The notes: generated by a model from the sequence alone, not told the origin. Positions 1 to 6,035 are shown, numbered from the stretch's first letter. The stretch: DNA of 6,501 nt from Planctomycetaceae bacterium (GCA_015493185.1 WGDQ01000813.1:1-6501); one strand, 5' to 3'. A program made the numbers and translations.

Positions 1-1545
1 CTGGCCGCTTCGGGCGACGCTGCGAAAACGCTTGCGAAGCTAAATACGATTTTGAGGGAGGGGTCGGAGCTGGACCGTATTGCGGCCGTCGAAGGCCTAG
101 CTCAGGCCCGGCAGTGGGAAGCCCTGCTGCGTGCGACGGACGACCAGGCATGGCGCGTGCGACGCGCCATGGCGATCGCGCTAGGGCAGATCGAGTTCGG
201 CACGCATCCGCCCGCTGTCGTAGGCGAAATGTTAACACAACTGGTGGGCGACGCCAGCAGCCAGGTGCAGGCGGCGGCGGTGGAAACGCTGGCAGGCTGG
301 CCGATCGAGGCCGCCGGTCCGATACTCATCGAGGCCCTGGAACGGTCGGGGTATCATGCTCGACAACGCGCGGCCAAGCTGCTTGCCACAAAGTGGCCGC
401 CGGCTCGAAAGGTGCGGTTGGATGCACAGGGTCGCATTGCCGCCGAACAGCTTGCGCAATTGCGCAAGGCGTGGCAGGCGGAATCGGCACGTCGTCCGAA
501 CCGCCGGGGGCCCGAGCGCGGTCGAACGGAAGTCGCCGACGCAAGCAGGCTCGATCGTACAACGCTCGATGCCTTGCAAGCGGCGGTGGAACAGATTGCC
601 CAGGGCGAGGTGGTCGACGCCGACGCAACGCTGAGGCAGATTGCGCCCGATACGGTTGAGGCGCTCGAACAGTTGGTCGAGCAGCGAAACGTGCGATTGC
701 CGGCTGCCGTGCTGCGCGAGCTGACGAACGCAGACCCGGCGTTCGAACTGGTTGCCCGCCTGTCGCAAGAAACCGCTCGCCAAAGGCGCCACACCGTGCG
801 GGAGCTGGCCCGACTGGCCGCCGAGCGGCCGCTGCGCCCGCTGGCACGGCATTGGCTCGCGCTGACGCTGAGCGATGAAGATGACGCGCTGGTATGGCAA
901 CAAGCCTGGCCGCTGTTGGCCGAAGACACGAGCGACGTGGTCGAGGCGTTGGCCTATCGCTGCCTGGTTCATCGTTCGCCACAGGTCCGGCGATTGGCCT
1001 GTCGGTATTTCGGGCGTCATGGTCAGCGGGAGGCGGTCGCTTCGTTGCTCAAGGTGTTGAACGACGAGCAGCCGAGCGTGGTGGTGGAAGCCATCGACGC
1101 GCTGGGCCAAGAGGATATGCTCGACGATCCGGCTCCGCTGATCGGACTGTTGGACCACTCGTCGCCCGAGGTTCGGCTGAAGGCGGCGCAGGCGTTGGTG
1201 CGGCGCGGTGTGGCCGAAGGCGTGCATGCGATCGAACGGGCGGCATACGACCCCGACGCCCGCGTGCGAACGGCGGCCGCGCGAACGATTGGCGAACTGG
1301 GCCGAGCCGAGTTGGGCGGCATACTGGTGGGCATGCTGGACGATAGCCGACTGAGCGTGCGCCGCGCGGCGATGAACGCCCTGCGCGATTTGGCGGGGCA
1401 CGATGTGGGACGCCCCGACGAAGACCGCGCCCCACGACTGGCTGACGAAGTGCGCCGCTGGAAGCAATGGTGGACCGATCAACAGGCGGCGCCGGCGAGT
1501 CGGCAGGCGCAGCGGAACAGGACCGACCGCGCAGCGGCACAGTGA
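1..1545 (+). CDS. HEAT-repeat protein, 5' end cut by the window edge
   Basis: The reading frame is open from base 1 to a TGA at 1543-1545, giving 514 visible residues. No stop precedes the TTG at base 52, so the true start is probably outside the window. Helical pairs of HEAT type are visible in two blocks. One covers about residues 38-130 of the fragment (RVRRAMAIALGQI, QVQAAAVETLAGW, HARQRAAKLLATKW). The second covers about 295-465 (QVRRLACRYFGRHG, EVRLKAAQALVRRG, RVRTAAARTIGELG, SVRRAAMNALRDLAG). Between them lies a charged, Arg-rich stretch (about 135-185), then helices without clear HEAT spacing. The C-terminus has a WKQWW motif (487-491) and a Gln/Arg/Ala-rich tail. HEAT arrays are protein-binding scaffolds; no catalytic motif is seen, and the partner is unknown. 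The missing N-terminus could carry a signal peptide or another domain. The gene is convergent with the epimerase gene to its right. The HEAT assignment is firm; the role is unknown. Confidence 0.85.
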   Translation: MAASGDAAKTLAKLNTILREGSELDRIAAVEGLAQARQWEALLRATDDQAWRVRRAMAIALGQIEFGTHPPAVVGEMLTQLVGDASSQVQAAAVETLAGWPIEAAGPILIEALERSGYHARQRAAKLLATKWPPARKVRLDAQGRIAAEQLAQLRKAWQAESARRPNRRGPERGRTEVADASRLDRTTLDALQAAVEQIAQGEVVDADATLRQIAPDTVEALEQLVEQRNVRLPAAVLRELTNADPAFELVARLSQETARQRRHTVRELARLAAERPLRPLARHWLALTLSDEDDALVWQQAWPLLAEDTSDVVEALAYRCLVHRSPQVRRLACRYFGRHGQREAVASLLKVLNDEQPSVVVEAIDALGQEDMLDDPAPLIGLLDHSSPEVRLKAAQALVRRGVAEGVHAIERAAYDPDARVRTAAARTIGELGRAELGGILVGMLDDSRLSVRRAAMNALRDLAGHDVGRPDEDRAPRLADEVRRWKQWWTDQQAAPASRQAQRNRTDRAAAQ

Positions 1546-1574
1546 CAACCAGTGGCCACTGCGAAACCACACGG

Positions 1575-1591
1575 ATGCGCAATTCGCGCAT
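1575..1591. other. stem-loop in the convergent spacer
   Basis: ATGCGC (1575-1580) and GCGCAT (1586-1591) form a perfect 6-bp stem around the loop AATTC. It lies 30 bases after the HEAT gene stop and in the only non-coding stretch between two convergent genes (1546-1754). No T-tract follows on either strand, so it is not a standard intrinsic terminator. A perfect 12-bp palindrome, CAGTGGCCACTG, lies just before it at 1550-1561. Either could mark the 3' end of the HEAT transcript, but this is weak. Confidence 0.25.
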
Positions 1592-1754
1592 GACGACGGG
1601 CTGGCACGTCTCGCCGGTTCGCGATGGGCGGCGGAGGAAAGCGGTGTCGGCAGCGAGGCGTTCAAAGCACACGCGGCCAAAGCAGGCGTGGCAGCCGTGT
1701 GCGGCATCCGCGTTTGGCAGCACAAGAACAATACCCCGCGGTGGTGGCGCGACG

Positions 1755-3017
1755 TCAGCGGGTGTCGATGGGACCGCCAACCGGCTCGGCAGGTGCAGAC
1801 CAGGGCGGGGCAGATGCTGCGGAGGCTGGTCGCGACGCAGGCTGTCTGACCGGCTGAGGGCAACGGGCAGGATGATGGGGGGCAGAGTGGGCGGCGGTTT
1901 GCCACGCGCGTTGGCTGAGGAGCCGCGCGATGCGGTGTGCCGCGCGGCCATCGCCGAATAGTTGCCTTGCCTGGGCGGTGACTCGCGGCAGATGGTCCGC
2001 AGCGTGCAACAGGTGAGCGACTTCGCGAACGATGGCATCGGTGCCGGTTCCCACCAGGCGGGCGATTCCCAACTCGACGCCTTCCTGTCGCTCTGTGGTG
2101 TTGCGCACCACGACAACCGGCTTGCCTAGGGATGGGGCCTCTTCCTGAATGCCGCCCGAGTCGGTGATGACAAGTGCCGAGCGATCGAGCAACCAGATGA
2201 AGAGCGGATACGGCAGGGGTTCGAGCAGGTGAACGTTGGCGCGGTCGGCAAGTCGTTGTTGGGCAGGTTGTCGCGCGGCAGGGTGCGAATGCAGCACATA
2301 CGCAAACCGCACGTAGGGAAAACGCCGGGCCAGAATATCGACGGCGCGGCAGAGGTTGTTGATCGCCGTGCCGTGGTTTTCTCGCCGGTGCGCCGTGACG
2401 AGCACCACCGGATGATCGTGCAGCATGGCAGCCAACCGATGGTGGGCGGTGTGCCGCATCGCCTGGCGACGGGTCCATAGCAACGCGTCGACGATCGTGT
2501 TGCCCACGACGTGAATCGATCGGTCCGGCACGCCTTCGGCCCGCAAGTGTTGGGCAGCCCGTTGCGTGGGCGCACAGTGCAGTGTGGCGGCCAGGGTTGC
2601 GATTCGGCGGTTGAACTCCTCGGGCCAGGGCGAGTCGAGACACCGGCTGCGAAGGCCGGCCTCGATGTGTACGAAGGCCGTGCCACGGTAAAAGGCGGCC
2701 ATGGCCGCCGCCAGAGTTGTGGTGGTATCGCCCTGCGCCACGACACAGTGGGGCTGGTAGCGTTTGAGCAAACGGTCCAAACCTTCGAGAAAGTGGGCCA
2801 TGTTGCCAGCCAGGCCTTGCTCCTGATCCGGCAAGGGAAGCCGCACGTCCGGCACAAGCTGAAAGTGTGCCAGGGCGTCGTCGAGCAAGTGCCGGTGCTG
2901 TCCGGTGCTGCACAGCACGAGGTCGAGGTTTTCGGCCTCATGCCGACAGGCCCGTACGACGGGGGCCATTTTGATGGCTTCAGGACGCGTGCCCACCACA
3001 GCAAAGATACGGATCAT
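1755..3017 (-). CDS. wecB: UDP-N-acetylglucosamine 2-epimerase (non-hydrolysing)
   Basis: The protein (420 residues) belongs to the WecB/MnaA family, which interconverts UDP-GlcNAc and UDP-ManNAc in the cytoplasm to supply ManNAc units for surface polysaccharides. Family motifs seen in order: VVGTRPEAIKMAPVV (7-21), STGQH (37-41), QGDTTTT (95-101), HIEAGLRS (117-124), PWPEEFNRR (130-138), GNTIVDAL (172-179), VTAHRREN (207-214), TDSGGIQEEAPSLGKP (285-300) and NTTERQEGVELG (306-317). By alignment of motifs from memory, D97, E119, E133 and H210 match the catalytic Asp, two Glu and His known in the family. The start is the ATG at 3017: AGGA lies 7 bases upstream and the GTRPEA motif follows at once; the in-frame extension to 3113 has no family resemblance. 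The usual family end (GDGRAAHRIARLL) falls near residue 368, so about 52 Ala/Pro/Ser-rich residues are extra. The gene shares strand and theme with the export lipoprotein gene (4875-6035). The symbol could equally be mnaA; the family call is very secure. Confidence 0.95.
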   Translation of the reverse strand: MIRIFAVVGTRPEAIKMAPVVRACRHEAENLDLVLCSTGQHRHLLDDALAHFQLVPDVRLPLPDQEQGLAGNMAHFLEGLDRLLKRYQPHCVVAQGDTTTTLAAAMAAFYRGTAFVHIEAGLRSRCLDSPWPEEFNRRIATLAATLHCAPTQRAAQHLRAEGVPDRSIHVVGNTIVDALLWTRRQAMRHTAHHRLAAMLHDHPVVLVTAHRRENHGTAINNLCRAVDILARRFPYVRFAYVLHSHPAARQPAQQRLADRANVHLLEPLPYPLFIWLLDRSALVITDSGGIQEEAPSLGKPVVVVRNTTERQEGVELGIARLVGTGTDAIVREVAHLLHAADHLPRVTAQARQLFGDGRAAHRIARLLSQRAWQTAAHSAPHHPARCPQPVRQPASRPASAASAPPWSAPAEPVGGPIDTR

Positions 3018-3306
3018 CGGCAATTCCTGGACGAGTGCTTCTTCGCAGTCGCAGCCATGCGACACATTTTCAGAAGGTGCAACAGCGGCGGTGCGCAAAA
3101 GTGTGCTGGCCACTTGCTCGGTTCAACTCGACGGCGCCGCAGCTCCAACAACAACGGGCAGGCTTCCTGCGGCCCTTGCCAGGCTGGTCGAGATGGCCTC
3201 ACCACGGCCCCTGCATACCACGGCCCGGCAAGTGGCCTCAATAGCAATCAGCCACCCGCTGCAATTGCCCACGCGTGCGACTGCCCACCTGACTGGTTGC
3301 GGGCCC

Positions 3307-3336
3307 GATTGATTGCGACCACTGATTGATTGCGAC
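3307..3336. repeat. 13-bp direct repeat, two copies
   Basis: GATTGATTGCGAC occurs at 3307-3319 and again at 3324-3336, with a 4-base gap (17-base period). Related GCGATTG and GCAATTGCG words follow at about 3382-3399, suggesting decay or slippage of a short GATTG-based repeat. The copies are exact; the function is unknown. Confidence 0.7.
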
Positions 3337-3669
3337 TCTCAAGCTGATGGTTGGCCTGGGAGACTGCCTGTTTGGTGGCTGAGCGATTGGGCAATTGCGC
3401 GTTTGCGCCCCTCTAGAGAAAAAACCGCAAGAAGGGGCGTGAATGCCAGCGGTCCGCCGCGCTTCGCGCGTGCGAGGCACGGCGCTGAAGAACATCGCGA
3501 GCCCGTTAGACTCCTGAAGGCAGCGGAACCGCGGCCGCGGTGGGAGCTTCGAGTATCGCCGGCCGGGTTGGAAAGGGGCGAAGGCGATCGAGTGGGCCAA
3601 ACCCCAACGGCGGCGAAACCGACCGGCGTGGCGGCCGTTGCGGCTTGTCGGAAAAGCGTCAGATTTCCG

Positions 3670-3731
3670 CCCCGGCCGGTTTCTGCAAAAAGTTTTCGAG
3701 GCGCTAAAGCGCGTTTTTCTTCGAGCCGGGG
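3670..3731. repeat. nested inverted repeat with central GCGC stem and T-run
   Basis: Outer arms CCCCGGC (3670-3676) and GCCGGGG (3725-3731) are perfect complements over 7 bp. Within them AAAAA (3687-3691) can pair with TTTTT (3714-3718), and GCGC (3701-3704) with GCGC (3709-3712) around TAAA. Read on the + strand, the central stem followed by GTTTTTCTT resembles a weak intrinsic terminator, but the stem is only 4-5 bp and no + strand gene precedes it. It may instead be a palindromic intergenic repeat. Confidence 0.4.
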
Positions 3732-3903
3732 GGGCAGGAACGGATGAAGCAGTCCACCGAAAAAAAGCGTTTTGGCTGCGAGCGGTCGACCGCCGGCCAG
3801 CGCGGCACAATCCAAGCTCGCCATCTTGTTTTGGATGATATGCCCGCGCAAGGTCTGGCCCAGACGAGCCACTTGGCTTGCCCGGCTCGCTCGGCCGGCG
3901 AAG

Positions 3904-3921
3904 CCGTGTTTCAACACACGG
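3904..3921 (-). terminator. possible terminator hairpin after the small secreted gene
   Basis: CCGTGT (3904-3909) and ACACGG (3916-3921) form a perfect 6-bp stem with loop TTCAAC. An alternative inner pairing GTGTT/AACAC is also possible. Read on the minus strand it begins 23 bases beyond the stop of the small secreted gene. No U-tract follows, so intrinsic termination is doubtful. A second stem with one bulge (3875-3882 with 3897-3905) overlaps its base, so the two could be alternatives. Confidence 0.35.
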
Positions 3922-3944
3922 TTCGGGGGTGCGCGCTGGCGAGT

Positions 3945-4331
3945 TTATTGGCTGCTGAGCGCCGGGTAATAGTGTGAATAGTTGAGATACAGCGTGCGGT
4001 GGCCGGTAGGACGCAGCTCGCCCGTGACGGCCTGACGCAATTGCTGCTGTTGCTGTCGCAGGCTGCCTTGCAATCGGTTGATCGATTCCTGTTGGTTGCG
4101 CAAGGCCCGCCGGGCTTCGAGCTCGGGGCGGACGAGCGTTTGATAGTTCGGCGCACCGAGGCCCTGAGGACGGAGCAAATTGAGGTACGGGCTGACCGTT
4201 GGGCGGGAGAGAATGTTGAAGAAAGAGTTGATGCTCGGGCGATTGTAGCCCTGTTGCGCCCGGGCCGACTCAGCCGAAAGTGCAAATGCCAGAAGGGCAA
4301 CGACCGCTAGAATGCATGGCTTGTATTTCAT
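3945..4331 (-). CDS. small secreted protein with Gln-rich coiled coil
   Basis: The product has 128 residues and I do not recognise a named family. Residues 1-25 form a classic Sec signal peptide: Lys at 2 and 4, hydrophobic core about 7-20, and an A-R-A cleavage motif at 23-25 before QQ. The mature part begins with a Pro/Asn/Ser-rich segment containing LSRPTVSPYLNLLRP (41-55). Next comes a helix-prone charged and Gln-rich stretch (about 66-103, including five consecutive Gln at 94-98) that looks like a coiled coil. It ends with an aromatic tail, RPTGHRTLYLNYSHYYP (107-123). No cysteine remains after cleavage, and no catalytic motif or second membrane segment is seen. The ATG at 4331 is chosen because GAGGA lies 8 bases upstream and the signal peptide starts there; the extension to 4415 has neither. 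It probably acts in the periplasm or at the envelope. A role with the neighbouring polysaccharide export protein is possible but rests only on position. The TAA stop is at 3945-3947. Confidence 0.88.
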   Translation of the reverse strand: MKYKPCILAVVALLAFALSAESARAQQGYNRPSINSFFNILSRPTVSPYLNLLRPQGLGAPNYQTLVRPELEARRALRNQQESINRLQGSLRQQQQQLRQAVTGELRPTGHRTLYLNYSHYYPALSSQ

Positions 4332-4511
4332 GGCTTTTTTCCTCGTTGGGCAGTGAAAGGAAACCCAGGCTACGCGCCATGCCTTGCGAACGGATAAAAG
4401 GCGCGGTGCGGACAAATGCGGTGGAAGGTACGACGTTCGTATTACGCTCTGCGCTGTGGTTCGGTGCGGACGATCTGCTTCTTTTTCGTTCCGCCTCGGG
4501 CAACCGATCCA

Positions 4512-4539
4512 GCGGCACTGTCGGCACGACAGTGGCCGC
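4512..4539 (-). promoter_or_regulatory. strong hairpin in the putative leader of the small secreted gene
   Basis: CACTGTC (4516-4522) pairs perfectly with GACAGTG (4528-4534) around a 5-base loop. GCGG (4512-4515) continues the stem with CCGC (4536-4539) across one bulged G at 4535, giving 11 bp in all. This is the best hairpin I found in the window. It lies about 180 bases upstream of the small gene's start and downstream of the candidate promoter, so it would be part of the transcript's 5' leader. No U-tract follows in the minus direction, which argues against a terminator. It does not match a riboswitch I recognise. It could be a protein-binding or RNA-stability element. Confidence 0.4.
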
Positions 4540-4601
4540 CAGATGCGGGACTACGCCCAGGAGCCAGGAGGACGCCGAATCGCTAAATCGGTCTATAGGT
4601 A

Positions 4602-4630
4602 ACTATAGGCGGTCACACTGCGGCGGGCAA
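4602..4630 (-). promoter_or_regulatory. candidate sigma-70-type promoter for the small secreted gene
   Basis: On the minus strand, TTGCCC (4630-4625) and TATAGT (4607-4602) are separated by exactly 17 bases. The -35 matches TTGACA at four of six positions and the -10 matches TATAAT at five of six. Transcription would start near 4595, giving a leader of about 260 bases before the ATG at 4331. The -10 lies in one of two CTATAGG copies (4593-4599 and 4603-4609, 10-base period), which may be a regulator site or chance. Confidence 0.4.
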
Positions 4631-4757
4631 AAAGGATTCACTTTGGCACGACGTCCCAAGGCGTCGAACGATCGTTGTTACGGCGATTGCACGTCGGCGG
4701 CCAAACAATTGACGCTGGCCATCAGGAACGGCGCCCCGTTGCGGCGTGCGCTGGATG

Positions 4758-4801
4758 TTCCCTGATTCAACACACCTCGTTCCCCGATTCAACACACTTC
4801 C
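4758..4801. repeat. 22-bp tandem duplication
   Basis: Bases 4758-4779 and 4780-4801 match at 19 of 22 positions (differences at 4763/4785, 4776/4798 and 4779/4801). The shared core is GATTCAACACAC. The copies lie 74-117 bases beyond the stop of the export lipoprotein gene on the minus strand. Read on that strand the unit is GTGTGTTGAATC followed by a GGGAAC-like end. The core word TTCAACACAC also occurs in the hairpin at 3910-3919. Confidence 0.7.
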
Positions 4802-4874
4802 GAGTCCTTTGCGACAAGCGGCCCATCGCGCTGGTGGTCTCGGCTACGCGGGCAAACGGTCGGATGCAATGTGA

Positions 4875-6035
4875 CTAGAAAAACGGACTTGTACGGAAAC
4901 CTTGTGGGAAGCGATTGAGTGTTTGCACGGTTTGGGCCCCCAGCAACGAGAAGCCGAAGAGGCGTTCGAACGGGGCAATCAAACGGCCGATCGTGGCATC
5001 GAAAGTCGAGAGCCGATCTTCGGCGATGTAGACGCGGTCGCCGGGCATGAGCTGATAGTTGGTCGATGTGTCGCCGCGCATCACGATGCCGTGATAATCG
5101 ACCGGCAGAATTTGATCGGGGCCGTGGTCGGGCGAGGGTCGGGCTACCCAGATGCGGGTTCGGCTCGATGTGGTGGACAAGCCGTTTGCCGCGGCGATGG
5201 CGTCGAGCACCGTTTCGTTTCCTGTAATCGGCGTGCGACGGATGGCATCGCCGCGCTCGAAGCCTTCGAGAATCAAGTAGTACGACTTGCTGTTGTAGGA
5301 AAACACATCGACGGCGACTTCCGGGTCTTCGAGCTTTTCGGAGAGTCGTTCTTCAATGGCCTCTTGGACTTCGGCCACGGTTTTTCCGTTGACGTAAACC
5401 CGACCATAGGTGCCCAGGTTGATGGTACCATCGGGCCCAATGAGGTGTTCGCCCGTGATCTGCTGCACTGCCGATGGTTGGGCCAGGCTGACCGTTACTA
5501 AGGGCTGCTGGAGAATTTCGTTGAGGGTTTCTTCGATCGCCTCGCGCGCCTCTTCGGTGGTAAGCCCCACCACTTTTACCAAACCGTACGGAGGGCCGAG
5601 GTCGACTGTCCCGTTGGGCCCCACGGCAAACGTGCCTTGAATCGGACGGTCTTCGAGCGCGCCCTCGACCTGAATTTGAAGCTGATCGAGCCGCTCGATT
5701 TTGTAGGGCTCTTTGGGCACGGTTTTAATGGCCTCGACCAACAGCACGTCGGGCGGACCGACGGTGTAAAGCGGCAGCGAGACCTTGGAGAGCTCGCGCG
5801 GAATCGGTGCGGGCGCGGGCGGTTCGTGCGGGGGTGCCACGCGATTGACCACTTCGCCAGCTGCCGGATGTTGTGGCCCGGCCCCCGGGTCGACTGGAAT
5901 CTGCGGCGGCACGCCGTGCCCGGCAACGAAAGGATCGGCGGCCCCACCGGGCATCATTGCCGGAACCTGGCAACCAACAACCAGTGGCAGCAACAGCCAT
6001 GCGGCCCATGGCCAGCGGCACTTCGGGGTGGTCAT
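4875..6035 (-). CDS. polysaccharide export outer-membrane lipoprotein (Wza/OPX family)
   Basis: The product has 386 residues and belongs to the outer-membrane polysaccharide export (OPX) family, which forms the outer-membrane part of capsule or exopolysaccharide secretion. Residues 1-22 are a lipoprotein signal: hydrophobic core 11-20 and lipobox V-V-G-C with the lipidated Cys at 22. A Pro-rich linker (about 24-82) follows. Two Poly_export-type units come next: about 88-185 (PNGTVDLGPPYGLVKVVGLT at 140-159) and about 186-246 (GPDGTINLGTYGRVYVNGKT at 200-219), each with a following helix (EEAREAIEETL, VAEVQEAIEERL). A SLBB-like domain spans about 248-340 (YYLILEGFERGD, NETVLDAIAAANGL, NYQLMPGDRVYI). 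The last 45 residues look like an amphipathic helix (RLIAPFERLFGFSLLGAQTVQTL), as expected for the OPX C-terminal membrane helix. The start is the ATG at 6035: it begins the signal peptide and has GAGG 10 bases upstream; the in-frame extension to 6458 adds 141 residues without family resemblance. The TAG stop is at 4875-4877. No Wzc-like kinase is visible beside it, so the symbol is left blank. Confidence 0.93.
   Translation of the reverse strand: MTTPKCRWPWAAWLLLPLVVGCQVPAMMPGGAADPFVAGHGVPPQIPVDPGAGPQHPAAGEVVNRVAPPHEPPAPAPIPRELSKVSLPLYTVGPPDVLLVEAIKTVPKEPYKIERLDQLQIQVEGALEDRPIQGTFAVGPNGTVDLGPPYGLVKVVGLTTEEAREAIEETLNEILQQPLVTVSLAQPSAVQQITGEHLIGPDGTINLGTYGRVYVNGKTVAEVQEAIEERLSEKLEDPEVAVDVFSYNSKSYYLILEGFERGDAIRRTPITGNETVLDAIAAANGLSTTSSRTRIWVARPSPDHGPDQILPVDYHGIVMRGDTSTNYQLMPGDRVYIAEDRLSTFDATIGRLIAPFERLFGFSLLGAQTVQTLNRFPQGFRTSPFF

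Larger units (their letters stand above)
3018..3944. other. gene-poor spacer rich in inverted repeats
   Basis: This spacer of more than 900 bases separates the epimerase start from the small secreted gene. Open frames exist on both strands (for example 3313-3747 on +, 3339-3917 on -). Their products are Arg/Ala/Gly/Pro-rich, lack recognisable domains, overlap one another and lack good ribosome binding sites, so I do not call them. Visible structure: a 13-bp direct repeat at 3307-3336, inverted repeats 3406-3412/3433-3439, 3605-3611/3634-3640 and 3670-3676/3725-3731, perfect palindromes at 3528-3541 and 3782-3793, near-palindrome 3853-3865, and stems at 3875-3905 and 3904-3921. The right half (about 3660-3780) holds A- and T-runs unlike the coding sequence nearby. 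The epimerase promoter should lie near 3030-3200, but no convincing -35/-10 pair was found. Confidence 0.6.
4332..4874. other. spacer upstream of the small secreted gene
   Basis: These 543 bases lie between the small secreted gene and the export lipoprotein gene, all on the minus strand. No convincing gene is present; open frames across it (such as 4280-4765 on +) overlap the signal-peptide region or lack domains. The spacer contains a candidate minus-strand promoter (4602-4630), a strong hairpin (4512-4539), a weaker inverted repeat CGCGCC/GGCGCG (4373-4378 with 4400-4405) close to the start codon, a 10-bp palindrome AACGATCGTT (4667-4676) and a 22-bp tandem duplication (4758-4801). No T-run terminator was found after the export gene. 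Confidence 0.6.

Noticed and set aside
1049..2116. Minus-strand open frame (355 residues) bridging the HEAT gene 3' end and the epimerase tail
   Set aside because: It conflicts with both strong genes and has no recognisable motif.
232..2913. Very long minus-strand open frame (893 residues) across the HEAT gene and most of the epimerase gene
   Set aside because: It is antisense to the HEAT gene and out of frame with the epimerase gene. Its product is Arg/Pro/His-rich without domains, a common artefact of GC-rich codon use.
2511..3329. Plus-strand open frame (272 residues) antisense to the epimerase gene
   Set aside because: It lies opposite a well-supported epimerase with all family motifs, and its own product shows no domain.
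3406..3439. Inverted repeat CGCCCCT/AGGGGCG with an A-run between the arms, considered as a terminator
   Set aside because: The A/T run sits in the loop rather than after the stem on either strand, so it does not fit an intrinsic terminator.
3495..3560. Possible tRNA-like segment near TTAGACTCCTGAAGG
   Set aside because: I could not build acceptor, D and T arms around it, and no TTCGA-containing T-loop is correctly placed.
3313..3747. Plus-strand open frame (144 residues) in the same spacer
   Set aside because: It overlaps the opposite-strand frames, has no domain and no clear ribosome binding site.
3339..3917. Minus-strand open frame (192 residues) starting MLKHGFAGRAS
   Set aside because: It has no good ribosome binding site, a composition typical of shadow frames, and runs through the palindromes and A/T runs. 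I treat it as non-coding, though a dispersed repeat could carry such a frame.
4280..4765. Plus-strand open frame (161 residues) upstream of the small secreted gene
   Set aside because: It begins antisense to the signal-peptide coding region and has no domain or conserved motif.
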